Shown piece after piece: positions 60,338 to 64,000 of a stretch of 64,000 bases of DNA; the stretch's first letter is position 1; each line of letters opens with the position of its first letter. This stretch comes from Owenia fusiformis (Eukaryota > Annelida > Polychaeta > Sabellida > Oweniidae). The position numbers were made by a program, and so were the translations under genes. The notes beneath the pieces are model-generated. The model was not told where the DNA came from. It saw only the letters and a program-made list of their open reading frames with translations, and ran no database searches. The stretch lies in NCBI GenBank assembly GCA_903813345.2, contig CAIIXF020000010.1, positions 3,773,169 to 3,837,168 on the forward strand, written 5' to 3'.

Positions 60338-60723
60338 TAATAGTCCATTTGTCACCCCTATACATCCAATAGTGAACCTAGAAATTGTTAAAAGTACGAT
60401 GTTTTATGGTCGATTTATGATAATAAGGGTTTTCTGAAGTGATTTAACTGGGTTGCCCAAAAAGTTTGTTTGGGGAAAAAATTATATAGGCTGATTAGGG
60501 AGAGGTGCAATCACTTAACATGGCGTTGGCTATTGACTTAGCGTTTGGATACCACCATATACCTGGTATGTTACCATGGTAATAGATACAAACATTTTCC
60601 CCAATGTTATTTTTTGGGCAACCCAGCTAAATCACTCCAATAATCCCTAATGATAGTATTTACACAGAAAAACATCATACTTTTAAATATTTATACGTTC
60701 AGAAAATGACAAATGGACTATAA
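60338..60723. mobile_element. PIF/Harbinger-like miniature element (380 bp) downstream of the nAChR stop
   Basis: TAA at 60338-60340 and 60721-60723 flanks ends TAGTCCATTTGTCA and TGACAAATGGACTA. Inner arms GATTTAACTGGGTTGCCCAA and TTGGGCAACCCAGCTAAATC also pair. It may lie within the 3' untranslated region of the receptor transcript. Confidence 0.75.
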
Positions 60724-60840
60724 GTAGTTGTCATACATTCAACGTTTGTGGCTAACTGTTTTGGCATCTCTCAAAAGAAAACTTAGGGGTATTTTCAAAA
60801 GTATGAAAATCATTCATTGGACCAATTTAATAACACCAAC

Positions 60841-61240
60841 TATTGTAACATCCAGCACAGGGCTCATACTGTAGTCTTCCACATACGCGATCATCTGACC
60901 TCGCGATCGATCGCAAACTGTTCCTTCTACCCGAGCCACAGTTCTCACAACGCGAATTTCGATTCGTATAGTCGCAAACACTAGATCCTCTCTCCCGTAC
61001 ATATTTCCCCACTCGCGCACCCAATTCCCACATCCCGACATATACAGATTTGTGGTTCGCGATATGGAAACTGCGTTTGCAAATGGAGAAATATGTTCGA
61101 AAAAGGAATTAGTGGTTTGCGACAAAAAATTCGATATTCGCGTTGTGATAACCGCGCGCGTGCTTCGGGTGGAAGGGACGTATATCGTGAAGTCAGAACT
61201 GATGAGCGCGTTAGTTGAAGTCTAGAAGGCCTGTAACAAT
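60841..61240. mobile_element. CG-rich inverted-repeat element
   Basis: TATTGTAACA and TGTAACAATA mark the ends. Inside, TTCCTTCTACCCGAGCCA with CACAACGCGAATTTCG pairs with CGATATTCGCGTTGTG and GCTTCGGGTGGAAGGG. The interior is much richer in CG dinucleotides than its surroundings. Overlapping open frames here are on complementary arms and lack family signals. Confidence 0.6.
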
Positions 61241-62096
61241 ACACCTAGCCAGTCACTTTAATGGAAATCAAACTCTAAAATGCAGTGTATACATATTCAT
61301 GATCCATTGTACAGGATAATCTATACCACAATCCAAAACCACAGGACATGAGCAACTTTGGTCACGATATGAACATCATTCTGTAATTCTGTTCTGTAAA
61401 GTTATATTAAAGGTTATATTTAACATCCTTTTTTCTTATATCTAAGTGCCTGTTTTCTAATAATCCAAAAATACAGAGATATCAATTTTGTCTTCTCAAA
61501 TGCTTTTCCTGATTTATACAGAGAACAAATGTCGTTATGAATGTTCTTTATCCCCCAATCACACGGAACTAGTTCTCAATATATTCTTGAAACATTGTTG
61601 CTGATCCGAACGGCTAAAACTATGAGAGAACGTATTGGACGAAGTATATTTTTACAAACTTTATGGACATACTCTGACATAAGGGTGCCCTATAACTTCG
61701 AGCACAGCAGGGTCATTGTTTACATATATTACAATTTTTCTTTGTCAACCATTCATCTGTTGTTAGATATAAAATGTCTGTACCGTGTTCTGATTGGCCC
61801 AAAATGTGATATATCATGCCTGTCTTCCTGCTAATACATTCAAGAATACGCCAGTTATTTTTGAAAATATATTTTTATCAATTTTCTTTACAGAATAAAT
61901 AAATGTCTATTATTCAGGAAGATTGTTAACTGCAAAGAGGATTGAGAAACATTAATTAGTACCCGTATCTACCTTAACTAGTAGCCAAGACAGAATTGTT
62001 CAAGGGTCACTTTTTTAATATGGAGTATTATCAACATATACACCATCTTATTTCATTTATTCATCCACCTCATTTCGATGGAAAATGAAATAAATA
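61241..62096. other. Intergenic
   Basis: Contains a relic of the piggyBac-like terminus at about 61548-61660 (CCCCCAATCACACGGAACTAG with TTCTCAATATATTCTTGAAA). Nothing else recognised. Confidence 0.45.
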
Positions 62097-62562
62097 TACA
62101 CTCCCCTCCATAAGTTAGGTAACCCTACCTCCCTCATTGAACTACGCGTTAAAGCCTCTTTGTGTTTGAATTTTTATTTCCATAACCTGCGAGGAAAATA
62201 CTTATAATATTGATGGAAATGTAATTTGACTTCAATTCCAATGCTTTCAAATTTTCCAAATTTTTTCTTCACTTACAATGGGTCGAAAAGTGATTACAAA
62301 TCTGATGAAATTTTTGAAATCGACATTCCCATGTTGATAAGTTATATTTCCATCAATACTCTAAGTATTTACCTCACAGGTTATGTAAATGAAAATTCAA
62401 ATATAAAGAGGCTTTAACACGGAGTTCAATGAGAGAGTTCATCATGATAAACCATGCCATCTCAAATCTTCTCAGCCCTGAGATGTTCAGGTGAAACAGA
62501 AAGATGCTATGAGTATCAGAATGGAGAGAGTTAGGATTGCCAAACTTATGGAGGGGAGTGTA
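62097..62562. mobile_element. Mariner-like miniature element (462 bp) with TA duplication
   Basis: Second copy of the family at 56949: TA at both sides, ends CACTCCCCTCCATAAGTTAG and CTTATGGAGGGGAGTG. It shares the outer part of the long arms but has lost part of the interior and gained about 110 bases near 62430-62530. It is therefore an older, rearranged copy. Confidence 0.8.
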
Positions 62563-63166
62563 CAACTGTAAATAATGCAAAACACGTATTTGTGTACAGT
62601 AATACCAATAGATAAATAGCAATAAATGATTCAGTACCACCCTATCTTTCTTGATATATACATGTAATGGTGCGCATGTAATACCAATATTAAAATTAAT
62701 TTGAAGCCAAAATATATTTACTTTGAACCATAGACAATTTCCAGCTTTAAAATAAGAAAGGGTGAGTCTTTAATGCCATATACATGAACTCTTAAAATTA
62801 TAAAATTTCATATACACTTTGTGTTATTACCACATTCGGTGGTATCGAATGCCTTTAAAAATCCAGTAAAACCCCGGTGCTAAATTGATTATGAATGGGA
62901 TACTTTTTTTACACAAATTGTGAAGTGCGAAAGGAAATATCTCTCCAAATCGCCGATTGCGGCTTAATTCGTTCACATTACTGCTTTCTTATTTTCCACA
63001 AATTGTAAATTGCCTAATATAAATATAGGTTGCGTTGAAGTCCAAACTGATCTGTGTAGAGAACTATAAATATAGATATAACCCTCATATATGTAACGTT
63101 CGTTTTCCTTAGAATTTAAAAAAACATTGTAAGCGATAATTGGCAAACGAACAAGGATCATGGTTT
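62563..63166. other. 3' flank of the amidohydrolase-like gene
   Basis: AT-rich; likely holds the 3' untranslated region of the minus-strand gene. No clear polyadenylation signal chosen. Confidence 0.4.
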
Positions 63167-64000
63167 CTATTGGTACCAGCGTTTAGTAAATTCTACAATG
63201 CTTTCAGCAACGCTATGAGCGTATCGCTTCCAATATCTTCTAATGTACTGTGGAAATTCGACCTGTATTGCATCAATTGTGCCTTGATGTCTTGAACCAT
63301 GCCTCATGGTGTTATAACCGCCGGCTAAAAAAGGCTCAGTCCCCGGACCTTTTAAACCAGGTGCAGGAACTGTTATATAGCCATTGCTCTCAAATAAACC
63401 ACCCAAACTTTCATTGCCGCGAAGAAACTCCTCAAAGGGGACACCCGTATGTAGACTCCTATGATATACTGACGATTTTGAGGCGTTCAGTAACGTTTCA
63501 CTGTTCAGATCATCCCCAGGCAAAGTATACCCCAGTTGTATCCAATTATTACGCCTGCCATGGGCGTGAATGTCCAACAACAATCCCGTCCCTACTATAG
63601 ATTTAGCTTCCTCAATATAACTATGGAACTCCTGCCAAACAGTCATTGCATTTTGATCCATAAACGTCGCCTTACTCATTGGTCTATTTGCATCCATTCT
63701 ATCTCTGTAGAGATGATTAGCAATTAGATGTGGTCGATAACCCGTTATGGTGTGTACTGAATCAGCTATAGCATTGCTTAGTTTAAGAGTATATTCATCG
63801 CTCCCTGTCCACCCTGCTGAACAATCTGTGGATTCCCCAACATTAGGACAACTGTGAGAGTAAATGCATTCACCATTTATCCTACATCCATTTACCCTTT
63901 TTGGAATGTGCTTAGGCATCTCATATCCTCCGTGGGGTACAAGAAGAATTATCTTAGATGAAGTCGACCCTGGTTGATATTCAACATAGTTGTCTGTCCC
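63167..64000 (-). CDS. N-formylglutamate amidohydrolase-like protein, partial (5' end beyond window)
   Basis: Minus-strand frame open from the right edge for 277 codons to a TAG. Counted from the edge, residues 19-25 are LLVPHGG, 103-107 DANRP (preceded by YRDRM) and 143-148 DIHAHG, with GYTLPGDDLN at 157-166. Near the C-terminus are HGSRHQGTIDAIQVEFP and an arginine-rich helix. This order of a PHGG start, an R-x-D-x-NR motif and a D-x-H-x-H-G motif is that of the N-formylglutamate amidohydrolase (FGase) family, zinc-dependent hydrolases of N-acyl amino acids. The animal substrate is unknown. A Cys-rich insert (GCRINGECIYSHSC and a fifth Cys, about 38-60) suggests an extracytosolic protein. 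It is convergent to the receptor gene, 3 kb away. No intron is seen in the visible part. Confidence 0.8.
   Translation of the reverse strand, partial: GTDNYVEYQPGSTSSKIILLVPHGGYEMPKHIPKRVNGCRINGECIYSHSCPNVGESTDCSAGWTGSDEYTLKLSNAIADSVHTITGYRPHLIANHLYRDRMDANRPMSKATFMDQNAMTVWQEFHSYIEEAKSIVGTGLLLDIHAHGRRNNWIQLGYTLPGDDLNSETLLNASKSSVYHRSLHTGVPFEEFLRGNESLGGLFESNGYITVPAPGLKGPGTEPFLAGGYNTMRHGSRHQGTIDAIQVEFPQYIRRYWKRYAHSVAESIVEFTKRWYQ

Noticed and set aside
60814-61244. Overlapping minus-strand frames of 68-103 codons
   Set aside because: They lie on the CG-rich inverted repeat and show no domain; CG-rich DNA has fewer chance stops.
63250-63727. Plus-strand frames of 63-116 codons
   Set aside because: Shadows of the minus-strand amidohydrolase-like gene.
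1-64000. tRNA or rRNA genes
   Set aside because: I looked for B-box-like GGTTCGAATCC words and conserved rRNA segments by eye and found none; a tRNA scan would settle this.

Overview
This window comes from a large, AT-rich, transposon-laden animal nuclear genome. I see no operons, Shine-Dalgarno sites or dense coding. There is instead one multi-exon animal gene with introns of 1-22 kb, LINE fragments, a long satellite array and many palindromic non-autonomous DNA transposons. The intron-exon pattern of the receptor gene (45-bp and 110-bp exons), the alpha9/10-like sequence, the TCCG tandem motifs and repeated TAGGCCTA words fit a marine invertebrate (mollusc, hemichordate, echinoderm or similar). 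The phylum cannot be fixed from the sequence alone.

Layout. 1-673: minus-strand fragment of a LINE reverse transcriptase that runs off the left edge and abuts a satellite. 674-13226: satellite of roughly 82-bp monomers arranged in a higher-order repeat of 2,814 bp (about 34 monomers), with one copy expanded to 3,309 bp. It is interrupted at 10768-13126 by a hAT-like foldback element with an 8-bp target duplication. 13227-19141: intergenic, with a 5'-truncated LINE at 14590-15359 flanked by a 13-bp target duplication.

19180-60156, plus strand: a complete nicotinic acetylcholine receptor alpha-type subunit gene. Its seven coding exons join in frame to 496 residues with signal peptide, Cys-loop, vicinal cysteines, complete aromatic box and four membrane segments. 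The second exon exists in two homologous versions (30594-30818 and 30856-31028) separated by only 37 bases. This is the best candidate for something undescribed: alternative or mutually exclusive N-terminal exons. The two large introns (about 11.6 and 21.8 kb) are filled with transposon debris, including a 3.28-kb near-perfect palindrome at 36188-39470.

60157-64000: tail-to-tail intergenic space carrying Harbinger-like and mariner-like miniature elements. It is followed by the minus-strand 3' part of an N-formylglutamate amidohydrolase-like gene that runs off the right edge.

The two host genes have no evident functional link. Most of the remaining structure is explained by DNA transposons whose ends and target duplications can be read directly: TTAA (piggyBac-like), TAA (PIF/Harbinger-like), TA (mariner-like) and 8 bp (hAT-like).
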